From contig NZ_CP010535.1 in the NCBI RefSeq assembly GCF_001430825.1, positions 1,654,501-1,718,500 of the forward strand: a DNA stretch of 64,000 nucleotides, written 5' to 3'. Below, piece by piece: positions 35,045 through 43,797 of this stretch. Position 1 is the stretch's first letter. Every line of letters begins with the position of its first letter. Under the pieces are notes generated by a model, which was given only the letters and a program-made list of their open reading frames with translations, ran no database searches and had not been told where the DNA came from. Origin of the DNA: Sediminicola sp. YIK13 (GTDB lineage Bacteria > Bacteroidota > Bacteroidia > Flavobacteriales > Flavobacteriaceae). Made by a program: the position numbers and the translations under genes.

Positions 35045-36019
35045 TTAATTATTCTGGGTCACTGTAATACCTTGCCCCATCCCGGACTGTGTTACAATAC
35101 TGTAATGATCAGATCCCGACTGGGTCACTGTAGCGCTATGACCACCATCACCTGACTGAATGACATCACTCTCTTGTAAGGAACCCCACTGGTTAACCAA
35201 TGTGGTATCTGCATAAAGCAGGCTACTCTGTGTAACATCACTATTATGAGAATCACCATCTTGATTCACGGTTGCTAAAGCACCTTCACCAGATTGATCA
35301 ATATTACTTTCATGAGATTCTCCGATTTGTAAAACTTCAGACCTATTATCTGTGCCAGACTGGTTTACATCACTCATATTATAGGCAGCATCATACGGTA
35401 CCGTACCTTGATCAACAATAGCTTCATTACCGTCTCCAGATTGTTCAACATTACTGTTATTTAACCAAAAGCCACCCTGATAAACATCAGCATTATTACC
35501 GCCTCCAGATTGGGTAATTGTACTGGTATGTTCAAATTGTTCTTGTACCACAATGGCAGCATTTCCATCTCCCGATTGGGTGATATCACTATCATGTGGC
35601 CACGCAATTACATTGTAATCATCGGGATCCTCTGATTGTGTCACGGTGGCAGAATTAAAACTACCAGATTGAGAAATGTCACTGGTATTAGAGTTTCCCG
35701 TTTGAGTTACAAATGCACCATTGACATCGCCGGTAACATTTATCATAGAAAATTGGTTTTCACCATCTTGGTTAACAGTCCCAGTATTTCCTGAACCATT
35801 AGTGATATCTGCATCACTATCATTCATAAAACCAACCTGATCAATATCGATAATATTACTATTACCAATTACATCCAAGTTGCTTATGTTCGCATTACCT
35901 ATTTGATCTACAGTGGCGCTATTGCCATTTCCTATCTGACTACCATTACTGGTGTTAGATTGAGCAAATGCAACAGTACTAATCATTAACGCTATTGCAT
36001 AAAAAATTATCTTTTTCAT
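35045..36019 (-). CDS. Large curlin-repeat protein 4
   Basis: The 324-residue protein from the ATG at 36019 has a signal peptide (MKKIIFYAIALMISTVAFAQ). It then has back-to-back curlin repeats with Q-x-G-x-x-N cores: VDQIGNANISN, VTQTGNSNTSDI, ITQSGDGNAAIV, YSIVTQSGMGQGITVTQNN. The composition is rich in Asn, Gln, Ser, Thr, Gly and Asp and almost free of Lys/Arg, as expected of a secreted amyloid. The ATG is 4 nt after the stop of curlin 3, so the two are translated from one mRNA. Major-subunit role is inferred. Confidence 0.9.
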   Translation of the reverse strand: MKKIIFYAIALMISTVAFAQSNTSNGSQIGNGNSATVDQIGNANISNLDVIGNSNIIDIDQVGFMNDSDADITNGSGNTGTVNQDGENQFSMINVTGDVNGAFVTQTGNSNTSDISQSGSFNSATVTQSEDPDDYNVIAWPHDSDITQSGDGNAAIVVQEQFEHTSTITQSGGGNNADVYQGGFWLNNSNVEQSGDGNEAIVDQGTVPYDAAYNMSDVNQSGTDNRSEVLQIGESHESNIDQSGEGALATVNQDGDSHNSDVTQSSLLYADTTLVNQWGSLQESDVIQSGDGGHSATVTQSGSDHYSIVTQSGMGQGITVTQNN

Positions 36020-36023
36020 ATTA

Positions 36024-36821
36024 TTAATCATTTTGGATAACCGTCATATTATTACCAATACCAGTCTGGGTCAATACACTATTGTGTGTATTTCCATATT
36101 GCTGAATATTAGCAACATTTTCACCGCCGAAGCCATCTTGCGTTACACTACTGGTATTTTCAACTCCATCCTGCCAAACATCTGCAACATTTGAAAAAGT
36201 GGCTAGACCACCATTCACGTCAAGAGATGCATTCTGAGAAACATAACTATCATTCATATCTCCGTACTGCGTAACCCTGGCAAGTTCGTCCTCACTTTGC
36301 TGATATATAGCACTGATGTTATTCGCATTATACTGTTTAACATAGGCTCTGCCACCAGCAACTCCTGCTTGTTCTACTAAACTCTCCTGATTAGTACCAT
36401 ATTGTTCAACCCAGACACCTCCAGCTCCATCATACAGGCCGTCAAAATGAAGTTGATTCACTGTACTCATGTGACCTGAACCATCCTGTTTTACATCAGC
36501 GGAAAAATTGTTTCCAGTCTGAAGTGTTACAGAAATATTATCAGTACCAACTTGATCTACTTTCACCCAGTTGTTATCTCCCCCACCATAGGTAGCATCT
36601 GGATAGACATCGTGATCTGAAGAATTATTAGCACCCGATTGATCGATATCAACACCATTGGTGTTTCCATTTACATCAACGTTAGACATATTCATTGTCC
36701 CGACCTGATCTACTGTACCATAATTTCCGGTACCCATCTGGGTAACATTACTGGTGTTTGTTTGTGCAAAAACCATGCTGCCCGCCATTAGCGCTGCTGC
36801 GCAAAAAATTACTTTTTTCAT
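36024..36821 (-). CDS. Large curlin-repeat protein 3
   Basis: The 265-residue protein has a signal peptide (MKKVIFCAAALMAGSMVFAQ) and many curlin repeats (VTQMGTGNYGTVDQVG, VDIDQSGANNSSDH, LTQTGIGNNMTVIQND). Its N-terminus and 5' leader closely resemble those of curlin 2, which points to tandem duplication. The middle repeats are more irregular, with inserts such as LHFDGLYDGAGGVWVEQYG. Secreted through CsgG and polymerised outside the cell by analogy with CsgA. Confidence 0.9.
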   Translation of the reverse strand: MKKVIFCAAALMAGSMVFAQTNTSNVTQMGTGNYGTVDQVGTMNMSNVDVNGNTNGVDIDQSGANNSSDHDVYPDATYGGGDNNWVKVDQVGTDNISVTLQTGNNFSADVKQDGSGHMSTVNQLHFDGLYDGAGGVWVEQYGTNQESLVEQAGVAGGRAYVKQYNANNISAIYQQSEDELARVTQYGDMNDSYVSQNASLDVNGGLATFSNVADVWQDGVENTSSVTQDGFGGENVANIQQYGNTHNSVLTQTGIGNNMTVIQND

Positions 36822-36891
36822 AATATTCGTATTTAGTTAAAAGGTTAATTAATTTTATTTACAGCTCCTTTTTATTGGATTTGACTTCCTG

Positions 36892-36957
36892 TTATTTTAA
36901 ATTACTTAGTGTTACATTGGTGACAACACCATCAAAATCACCTCTTGTCACAGAATC
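36892..36957 (-). pseudogene. Decayed 3' end of a curlin gene
   Basis: On the minus strand, 19 codons after an in-frame stop read DSVTRGDFDGVVTNVTLSN, then LK and stop. The end lines up with the C-termini of the intact curlins (NIANVTQSN, NVVTVTQSN). The sequence downstream of it also matches the region after the curlin 1 stop, through the shared leader up to the next ATG. It looks like the remnant of a duplicated curlin gene. Confidence 0.6.
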
Positions 36958-37019
36958 TTAAAATATCCTACTTTCTTGTTTAGCAACACCTATATACAGT
37001 TTCATCATCACTTAAAGCA

Positions 37020-37991
37020 TTAATTGCTTTGGGTAACAGTTACTACATTGGCAGCACCAGTTTGAATTACTGTACTCATATGCATGTCACCCATTTGATT
37101 AACTGTAGCCATGTTGCCACCACCAGCTGGGTGTGGTTGACCTCTTTGTCTTACACTGCTCCATTGTCCTGAACCATTTTGTGTAACATTCGCCATATTT
37201 GCAGTGCCAAGTTCTTGTCGCACAAAACTGTCGTGACGTAAGCCATCACCTGTTTGAGTTACCGTAATTGAACTTCCATAAGTAGCAAATTGTTCTGCAT
37301 TACTTTTATGACCACCTAAACCATTTTGATCTACAGTAACCGAATTATCCGCACCAAAGGCATTACTCACACGGCTATTATGATTTGTGCCATCTTGATC
37401 TATATCAACAGTATTATTTGTACCGCCTACCATTCTAACATTACTGATATTTCCTTCACCATTCTGATATACATCGGCAGAACTTAAAGAAGCATCCTGC
37501 TGGGTTATTCTACTTTCATTTTTTGCAGAACCAATCTGCACTACAGTTGCCAAATTATCATTTCCTCCTTTTTGTGTGATTTTACTGTCTTGGAAATAAC
37601 CATCTTGATCTACAAAAGCACTGTTTCCTGCAGAACCGTCAATTTGATCAATAAGGGAAATATTGTCGTTTCCAAATTGATTGACATCAGCCAAATTAGC
37701 ATCGCCAAAGACGTTTAAAGTGCTGCTGTTTAAAATTCCGTCTTGAAAAATTGTAATGGAATTATCATCACCTTCAATAATTGCTTCAGAAATATTTGAA
37801 CTTCCCAATTGAGTAACATCGGTTCCATTATTATCTCCAAGGACATTTATATCAGAATCATTTAAGGAACCTGTTTGTGTAACATTACCGTAATTACCAG
37901 TTCCAACCTGTGAAACATAACTGTCATTTGTTTGTGCAAGAGCCAGACTACAAATCATGAGCGCTGTTCCGCAAAAAATTACTTTTTTCAT
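37020..37991 (-). CDS. Large curlin-repeat protein 2
   Basis: The 323-residue protein has a signal peptide (MKKVIFCGTALMICSLALAQ) followed by about two dozen curlin-type units (VSQVGTGNYGNVTQTGSLN, DVTQLGSSNISEAI, VNQMGDMHMSTVIQTGAANV, ending TVTQSN). Repeat cores keep Gln, Gly and Asn at amyloid-forming positions. Followed by 198 nt holding a decayed curlin fragment, then curlin 3. One of four paralogous fibre subunit candidates. Confidence 0.9.
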   Translation of the reverse strand: MKKVIFCGTALMICSLALAQTNDSYVSQVGTGNYGNVTQTGSLNDSDINVLGDNNGTDVTQLGSSNISEAIIEGDDNSITIFQDGILNSSTLNVFGDANLADVNQFGNDNISLIDQIDGSAGNSAFVDQDGYFQDSKITQKGGNDNLATVVQIGSAKNESRITQQDASLSSADVYQNGEGNISNVRMVGGTNNTVDIDQDGTNHNSRVSNAFGADNSVTVDQNGLGGHKSNAEQFATYGSSITVTQTGDGLRHDSFVRQELGTANMANVTQNGSGQWSSVRQRGQPHPAGGGNMATVNQMGDMHMSTVIQTGAANVVTVTQSN

Positions 37992-38063
37992 AAAAATTAA
38001 ATTTAGTTAAAGGGTTAATTAATTTGGCAACTCCTTTTTATAGGATTTAACTGCCCGTTATCT

Positions 38064-38699
38064 TCAATTACTTTGTGTTACATTGGCAATATTTCCCATA
38101 CCGTGCTGACATACAATACTGAATTGCATGTTTCCTGTTTGGTTCACCGTGGCCTGGTGCCCACCGGCTCCCGTTTGTACTATGGTGCTCATGTGGCCTG
38201 TGCCATCTTGCAGGAGGTTAGCCTTACTAGTAATAGGACCTGTATCTTGGCTAATAATGCTTGTATTCCCAACTCCTCGTTGAAACACCCAAGCCTCATC
38301 TATATCTCCTCTTTGGAATATGGTACTGTTATGCCCATTACCATCCTGGTCTACATCAGCTAAATTACCCGCACCACTTTCCTGCGCCACATAACTGGTT
38401 TGGTCGGTACCTTGCTGCAGTACAAAAGCCCTATCATTACCATAAGAATCTTGGTAGATATCATTGTAATGACCATCTCCTAATTGAGTCACTTCAGCAA
38501 TGGCATTGGTGCGTACTTGCTCTATTTCACTGAAATTGTTGTTTCCAACTTGTGATAGAAAAGCATCATTATTAAAACCAGATTGATCTGTTATGGAGGT
38601 ATTAGTAATACCTATCTGTTCTGAAGTACTGCTATTTTCTTGAGCAATGGCAAAAGAAGCCAAAAACACTAATAAAATACTTGTAATTATTCTTATCAT
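38064..38699 (-). CDS. Large curlin-repeat protein 1
   Basis: The 211-residue protein has a signal peptide (ending ASFAIAQ) and curlin repeats throughout: TSEQIGITNTSITDQSG, FLSQVGNNNFSEIEQ, VVQTGAGG-type units and the end MQFSIVCQHGMGNIANVTQSN. It is the first and shortest of the four array genes and has one Cys near the C-terminus, unusual for an amyloid subunit. It lies 72 nt upstream of curlin 2. Confidence 0.9.
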   Translation of the reverse strand: MIRIITSILLVFLASFAIAQENSSTSEQIGITNTSITDQSGFNNDAFLSQVGNNNFSEIEQVRTNAIAEVTQLGDGHYNDIYQDSYGNDRAFVLQQGTDQTSYVAQESGAGNLADVDQDGNGHNSTIFQRGDIDEAWVFQRGVGNTSIISQDTGPITSKANLLQDGTGHMSTIVQTGAGGHQATVNQTGNMQFSIVCQHGMGNIANVTQSN

Positions 38700-38733
38700 A
38701 AAACGTTACTTGAAGAAGTTAAACTCCTACTTC

Positions 38734-38922
38734 TTATTTCATTAAGGGTGCTTTTTCAATAGACGCAAAGCGCATAAAAGAAAAACCATGTGACAAGTAA
38801 TCGTATTTGATAAGATAGTTGGGGTATCTTTTTTCAAAAACTAATAATGCGTAATACGGGGGAAGTAATATAAAATTGGAAAATAAATGCCTGATTTTCA
38901 GGGCTTTAAATTTACTCCTCAT
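38734..38922 (-). CDS. Possible small basic protein upstream of the curlin array
   Basis: A 62-codon frame (MRSKFKALKIRHLFSNFILL...) 34 nt before curlin 1 on the same strand. The protein is basic with one hydrophobic stretch and has no recognised family. It could equally be the untranslated leader of the curlin mRNA. Kept only because it is the sole open frame in this stretch; the gap 38923-39177 shows no other feature. Confidence 0.25.
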   Translation of the reverse strand: MRSKFKALKIRHLFSNFILLPPYYALLVFEKRYPNYLIKYDYLSHGFSFMRFASIEKAPLMK

Positions 38923-39177
38923 TTTTTATTTAACCTCTGTCGAATTTACACTACATCGTTGTAGTTAAAGTTATATTTCGATGTATCGTTAGTTAACTCG
39001 GCAAACAACCATATTCTGTTAAATTCTTACAGAAAAAACACTATGAAGTAAATTTTCTGTCAGACAAAATTTACGAATGTGGGATTTTTTATATACCAAA
39101 AATGATAATTACATAAATTATTAGCTTAATTAGTGATACATTAGCAATTATACGTGTAGGAAATTTTACTGCTATCA

Positions 39178-39212
39178 CATAAAAAAAGCCCACAAAAAAG
39201 TGGGCTTTTACA
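39178..39212 (-). terminator. Terminator after glnN
   Basis: GCCCAC (39188-39193), six A, GTGGGC (39200-39205), flanked by A and T runs, 19 nt beyond the glnN stop. Identical over 35 nt to 29772-29806. Confidence 0.85.
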
Positions 39213-39231
39213 ATTCATATACCAAAAGGGA

Positions 39232-41418
39232 CTATTTAATGAACAAAAGCTCCCTGTATTTGGTCAATGGCCAGAGCTGGTCATCTACCAAACGTTCCAA
39301 TTTATCACAATGAATTCTTATCTCCTCAAAATAAGGGCGCACATTATCACAGTAGGCAAATGCCTTTTTATTAACATCTGTCAGTACATTGGCACTTTTT
39401 CTGGCCTCTGTCATGGCATCTGTCTTTTTCTTTAAGGCGCTGATATTCTCTGCTATGTTTTCTATAATGGACAACTGTCCTTCTGTAAACGTTTTATGGG
39501 CCGCACCATAGATATCCTTGAGCCCCATTACATTTTTAATAAGCTTGTTCTGATAGGCAATGGCCGCAGGTATCAAATAGTTATATACAATCTCATTGTA
39601 CATTCTGCCCTCTATTTGCAAATGCAATATATAAGCCTCTAATTCCACTTCTTGCCTAGCCTTTACCTCCACTTCGCTCATGACGTTCATGGACTTTAAC
39701 AATGCCAAACTTTCCTTGGATGTCAAAATTTGTAAGGCTTGGGGCGTGGATTTATTATTGCTCAGTTTTCTTCTTTTGGCCTCTTTTTCCCATTCCTCGC
39801 TATAACCATCCCCTTCGAACCTAATTTTCTTGGAGGTTTTGATATACTCCCTTAGGATATTAAAAACTGCCTCGTCCTTTTTAAGGCTCTTTTTGTCTAT
39901 CAATGCATCTACCTCCTTCTTAAAGGCAATCAATTGTTTCGCCACTATCGTATTGAGGATGGTCATTGGTTTGGCACAGTTGGACTTTGATCCTACCCCA
40001 CGCATCTCAAATTTATTACCCGTAAAGGCAAAAGGGGAGGTACGGTTCCTATCTGTGTTATCCAACAAGATCTCCGGAATTTTCCCCACTACATTCAGTT
40101 TAAGCTCTGTCTTTTCCTCTGGGGATAATTTCCCTTGGGAAACCCCTTCCAACTCATCCAGAACATCACTTAATTGTTTTCCTATAAAGATGGAGAAAAT
40201 GGCCGGTGGCGCTTCATTGGCCCCTAACCTATGATCATTACTGGCGGAAGCTATGGAAGATCTCAAGAGTTCCTCATAGGTATCTACCGCCTTGATGGTA
40301 TTTATAAAAAAGGTTAAAAACTGTAGGTTTTTCATGGGGGTGGAACCTGGACTTAATAGATTCACACCGGTGTCCGTCGCCAATGACCAGTTGTTATGTT
40401 TCCCTGATCCGTTGATTCCGGCAAAGGGTTTTTCATGGAAAAGCACCTTAAAGCTATGCTTATCGGCTATCTTTTCCATGACGTCCATTAATAATAGGTT
40501 GTGGTCTACCGCCAAATTGGCCTCCTCAAATACCGGTGCCAATTCAAATTGATTGGGTGCTACCTCGTTATGACGGGTCTTCACTGGAATTCCCAACTTA
40601 GTACACTCCTTTTCCAAATCGCTCATAAAACTGAGTACCCTGCTAGGAATCACGCCAAAATAGTGATCGTCCAATTGCTGGCCTTTGGCGGCAGAATTGC
40701 CCACCAAGGTCCTCCCGGTCAATAATATATCTGGGCGTGAATATGCCAAAGCCTTGTCTACCAAAAAGTATTCCTGCTCCCAACCTAAGGTCGCATTGAC
40801 CTTGGAAACATTTTTATCAAAATATTTGGCAACTGCTGTTGCCGCCTCATCAACAGCACTCAATGCTCTTAATAAAGGTGCCTTGTTATCCAAGGCCTCC
40901 CCGGTATAGGATACGAATATTGTAGGGATACATAGGGTAGAACCATAGATAAAAGCGGGCGAAGTTGGATCCCACGCGGTATACCCTCTGGCCTCAAATG
41001 TATTACGGATACCTCCGTGCGGAAAGCTGGAGGCATCGGGCTCCTGCTGTACCAATTGTCCTCCGCCAAATTTTTCAAGCGCCTTACCATCGGGCAGAAG
41101 ATCAAAGAATGCATCGTGTTTTTCTGCTGTAGCTCCGGTCAAAGGCTGGAACCAATGGGTATAATGGGTAGCCCCCATGGTAATTGCCCAGGCTTTCATC
41201 CCTTCTGCCACTTGATCGGCAATCTTTCGATCTATTTTGGATCCGGAATAGATGGCCCCTTTAACCCTGTCATAAGCCTCTCTGGTTAAAAACTGCAGCA
41301 TTTTATCTTCATTGAAAACATTGATCCCGAAAAGTTCCGAACGTCTGCCTTTCTCCTCAATGGCAATCCGATTTCTATTATTACTTTCCTTTATGGATGA
41401 AAATCTTAGCTTGGACAT
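39232..41418 (-). CDS. glnN: Type III glutamine synthetase
   Basis: The 728-residue protein is about twice the size of GSI subunits, typical of dodecameric GSIII. Landmarks are MSKLRFSSIKESNNR at the start, FPHGGIRNTFEARGYTAWDPTSPAF, LGWEQEYFLVD (metal site), RHNEVAPNQFELAP, FAGINGSGKHNNWSLATDTG and DRNRTSPFAFTGNKFEMRGVGS. It makes glutamine from glutamate and ammonium with ATP. Two in-frame ATGs exist; the one at 41418 matches family starts. A -7 box at 41440-41447 lies directly upstream. Confidence 0.94.
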   Translation of the reverse strand: MSKLRFSSIKESNNRNRIAIEEKGRRSELFGINVFNEDKMLQFLTREAYDRVKGAIYSGSKIDRKIADQVAEGMKAWAITMGATHYTHWFQPLTGATAEKHDAFFDLLPDGKALEKFGGGQLVQQEPDASSFPHGGIRNTFEARGYTAWDPTSPAFIYGSTLCIPTIFVSYTGEALDNKAPLLRALSAVDEAATAVAKYFDKNVSKVNATLGWEQEYFLVDKALAYSRPDILLTGRTLVGNSAAKGQQLDDHYFGVIPSRVLSFMSDLEKECTKLGIPVKTRHNEVAPNQFELAPVFEEANLAVDHNLLLMDVMEKIADKHSFKVLFHEKPFAGINGSGKHNNWSLATDTGVNLLSPGSTPMKNLQFLTFFINTIKAVDTYEELLRSSIASASNDHRLGANEAPPAIFSIFIGKQLSDVLDELEGVSQGKLSPEEKTELKLNVVGKIPEILLDNTDRNRTSPFAFTGNKFEMRGVGSKSNCAKPMTILNTIVAKQLIAFKKEVDALIDKKSLKKDEAVFNILREYIKTSKKIRFEGDGYSEEWEKEAKRRKLSNNKSTPQALQILTSKESLALLKSMNVMSEVEVKARQEVELEAYILHLQIEGRMYNEIVYNYLIPAAIAYQNKLIKNVMGLKDIYGAAHKTFTEGQLSIIENIAENISALKKKTDAMTEARKSANVLTDVNKKAFAYCDNVRPYFEEIRIHCDKLERLVDDQLWPLTKYRELLFIK

Positions 41419-41439
41419 ATGATGCATTTATGTTTTGCG

Positions 41440-41447
41440 CAAAATTA
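41440..41447 (-). promoter_or_regulatory. -7 box of glnN promoter
   Basis: On the minus strand TAATTTTG fits TAnnTTTG, 21 nt before the chosen ATG. No clear -33 box at the expected distance. Confidence 0.5.
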
Positions 41448-41556
41448 AGGATTTAATAATTTATGGACTAAAAAATAAATTTAAATCAAAATACCCCAAA
41501 TATCATAAGGGTAAATAAAATAATAGTACTATTTAACACAATTACCCCCTTAAAAT

Positions 41557-41587
41557 TTAGATAGGTAACTGAAAAATTATATTTTTG
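41557..41587 (+). promoter_or_regulatory. Promoter of the GSII gene
   Basis: TTAG (41557-41560), 19-nt spacer, TATTTTTG (41580-41587), a near-consensus Bacteroidota promoter 34 nt before the ATG. Upstream, AATTACCCCC (about 41540-41549) resembles, in reverse, the GGGGGT-AATT element before glnB. Confidence 0.6.
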
Positions 41588-41621
41588 CCTGTCTTTAAGA
41601 TTAAAATTAACTACCAAGATT

Positions 41622-42632
41622 ATGAGCAAGTCAAAATTAGAGTACATTTGGTTGGACGGTTACGAGCCAACAGCCAACCTGAGAAGCAAAACTAAAGTTG
41701 AAGATGATTTTAGTGGTAAATTGGAAGATTGTGCTATTTGGTCTTTCGATGGCAGTTCTACAAAACAAGCTGAAGGAGGATCTTCTGATTGCCTTTTAAA
41801 GCCTGTTGCCATATATCCAGACCCTGCTAGGAAGAATGGATACATAGTAATGACAGAAGTTTTAAACCCTGATGGAACCCCACACATATCAAATTCTAGA
41901 GCTAGTATAGACGATGAAGATGGTGATTTCTGGTTTGGTTTCGAGCAGGAATATTTTATCATGGATAAAACAACTCAACTACCATTAGGATTCCCCGTTG
42001 GTGGATATCCTGGACCTCAAGGAATGTATTACTGTTCTGTTGGTGGTAGAAATACCCATGGAAGAGCATTTGTTGAAGAACACGCTGATCTATGTATTGC
42101 TGCTGGATTAAACTTTGAAGGGATCAACCAAGAGGTTGCCAGTGGACAGTGGGAATTCCAATTGTTTGCCAAAGGTGCCAAAAAAGCGGGAGATGAGATC
42201 TGGGTTGCCAGATACTTATTGGATCGTTTAACAGAAAAATATGGTTACTATATTGAATACCACCCAAAACCAGTAAAAGGGGATTGGAACGGTTCCGGTA
42301 TGCACGCCAACTTCTCCAATACCACTTTAAGAACTTGTGGTTCCAAAGAAGTTTACGAGAAGATCTGTGAAGCCTTTAGACCAGTAACTGCTGAACACAT
42401 TGCCGTTTACGGTGAGTTCAACGACCAACGTTTAACAGGGAAACATGAAACCGCATCTATACATGACTTTAGCTACGGTGTTTCCGACAGGGGAGCTTCT
42501 ATTAGAATTCCTATCATCACCGTTCAAAAAGGATGGAAAGGATGGTTGGAAGACAGAAGGCCAGCTTCTAACGGTGACCCATATAAGATTGCAGGAAGAA
42601 TCGTAAAAACAGTGAAAACTGCCAAGATTTAA
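41622..42632 (+). CDS. glnII: Type II (eukaryote-like) glutamine synthetase
   Basis: The 336-residue protein is a GSII: YIWLDGYEPTANLRSKTK at the N-terminus, AIWSFDGSSTKQAEGGSSDCLL, WFGFEQEYFIMD, VGGRNTHGRAFVEEH, DWNGSGMHANFS, GVSDRGASIRIPIIT and YLEDRRPAS-like GWLEDRRPASNGDPY. GSII forms the main enzyme of eukaryotes and occurs in some bacteria, including Bacteroidota. It is divergent from glnN with a 203-nt shared control region. No adenylylation loop, so control is probably transcriptional. Confidence 0.94.
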   Translation: MSKSKLEYIWLDGYEPTANLRSKTKVEDDFSGKLEDCAIWSFDGSSTKQAEGGSSDCLLKPVAIYPDPARKNGYIVMTEVLNPDGTPHISNSRASIDDEDGDFWFGFEQEYFIMDKTTQLPLGFPVGGYPGPQGMYYCSVGGRNTHGRAFVEEHADLCIAAGLNFEGINQEVASGQWEFQLFAKGAKKAGDEIWVARYLLDRLTEKYGYYIEYHPKPVKGDWNGSGMHANFSNTTLRTCGSKEVYEKICEAFRPVTAEHIAVYGEFNDQRLTGKHETASIHDFSYGVSDRGASIRIPIITVQKGWKGWLEDRRPASNGDPYKIAGRIVKTVKTAKI

Positions 42633-42661
42633 GCACAAAATAAATTAATTGTTGATGACCC

Positions 42662-42695
42662 AAAACGGCCCTTGGAATTCCAAAGGCCGTTTTTT
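42662..42695. terminator. Bidirectional terminator
   Basis: AAAACGGCC (42662-42670) / GGCCGTTTT (42685-42693) with an inner TTGG-AATT-CCAA stem and a long T-run. It ends glnII and lies at the stop of the converging antiporter gene. Confidence 0.9.
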
Positions 42696-42696
42696 T

Positions 42697-43635
42697 TTAT
42701 GATATGGTATGGTAGATAAAGGCAAGATAAAATGCCAAGAGCACCAAGCCATCCCGCCAACCCAGCCGCAAACCTTTTGGAAAGAACACCAAGGGAAGAA
42801 TCAAAAATGATATGCCCAACATCCAAAAGATATCACTGCTTAAAAGGCCTTGATCCATAACCGTAATTGGTGTTATAATTGCCGTTATACCCAATACAGC
42901 CAACAAATTGAAAATATTGGAACCTATTAGATTGCCTAGCGATATTGCCTTTTCCTTTTTAATGACAGCAATAACTGAGGCAGCCAATTCCGGGATACTT
43001 GTACCCACAGACACTACGGTGACTGCCACAACCCTATCACTAACCCCATAAAAGGTTGCCAATCCCACCGCACCATCTATCAACAACTCAGATCCACCCC
43101 AGAGTCCAACTCCACCAAGCCCCAAAAACAAAAGGGTCTTATAATGCGGCAAAAGGACATCATCCTCTGGCATTTCATCCACGACAGCAGTTTTTTGGTA
43201 TCTTAATAAATAGACCAAAAACAAGAAGAGGAATACCACCATGGCAATTCCCTCGGTTTGCTGCAACTGCCCATCAAAATAAATAAAAGCAAAAAATATC
43301 AAGGAAGCCAACATCATTACCGGCCAATTTGTGGTGTAAAAGTTTTTACGCACGTTGATGGGGCCCAGGATTACCGTTATCGCCAAAACAAGTCCTAGAT
43401 TCGCAATATTGGACCCAACCACATTACCAAGGGCCAGATCCGGGAATCCATCCAAGGCAGCATTGACGCTAACAATTAATTCTGGAGCGGATGTAGCAAA
43501 AGAAACCACGGTCATTCCCACTACAATCTTTGGAATATTGAGCCGTAAGGAAATTGCCACTGCTGCTTTTAACAACCAATTACCTCCCAAGATTAAAAAT
43601 AGGAGTCCAGAGATAACGAATAATAAATTCTGCAT
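42697..43635 (-). CDS. yrbG: K+-independent calcium/sodium antiporter (YrbG/CaxA type)
   Basis: The 312-residue membrane protein has the two inverted Na/Ca-exchanger alpha repeats: KIVVGMTVVSFATSAPELIVSVNA with ALGNVVGSNIANLGLVL, and RVVAVTVVSVGTSIPELAASVIAV with LGNLIGSNIFNLLAVLG. Both carry the ion-binding Glu and Ser/Asn residues. About ten membrane helices. Exchanges cytoplasmic Ca for Na. Stand-alone gene between glnII and the blaI pair. Confidence 0.93.
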   Translation of the reverse strand: MQNLLFVISGLLFLILGGNWLLKAAVAISLRLNIPKIVVGMTVVSFATSAPELIVSVNAALDGFPDLALGNVVGSNIANLGLVLAITVILGPINVRKNFYTTNWPVMMLASLIFFAFIYFDGQLQQTEGIAMVVFLFLFLVYLLRYQKTAVVDEMPEDDVLLPHYKTLLFLGLGGVGLWGGSELLIDGAVGLATFYGVSDRVVAVTVVSVGTSIPELAASVIAVIKKEKAISLGNLIGSNIFNLLAVLGITAIITPITVMDQGLLSSDIFWMLGISFLILPLVFFPKGLRLGWRDGLVLLAFYLAFIYHTIS

Positions 43636-43724
43636 TCATATTTTTTTATTTGTAAATATAGAAGAACAATCCCAATCAAAACGAAGCCCGGACAGAACTT
43701 ACCGCTTTTATTCTACTATTTTTT

Positions 43725-43769
43725 TAGTTAAATAACTATTAATTTAGTTGTATAACTATTATTTTAGTT
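43725..43769 (+). promoter_or_regulatory. Operator array for the BlaI-type repressor
   Basis: Two inverted repeats, TAGTTA-AA-TAACTA (43725-43738) and TAGTTG-TA-TAACTA (43745-43758), and a third half-site TAGTT (43765-43769). The starts are exactly 20 bp apart (43725, 43745, 43765), two helical turns. They sit 29-73 nt before the blaI ATG, as expected for autorepression. Confidence 0.75.
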
Positions 43770-43797
43770 TTAGGTTTGATAAAAAACAAAAGGGATC

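Noticed and set aside
35045-38699. Repeats in the curlin genes as a possible CRISPR or satellite
   Set aside because: The periodicity is at protein level (Q-x-G-x-x-N), in frame, with varied DNA.
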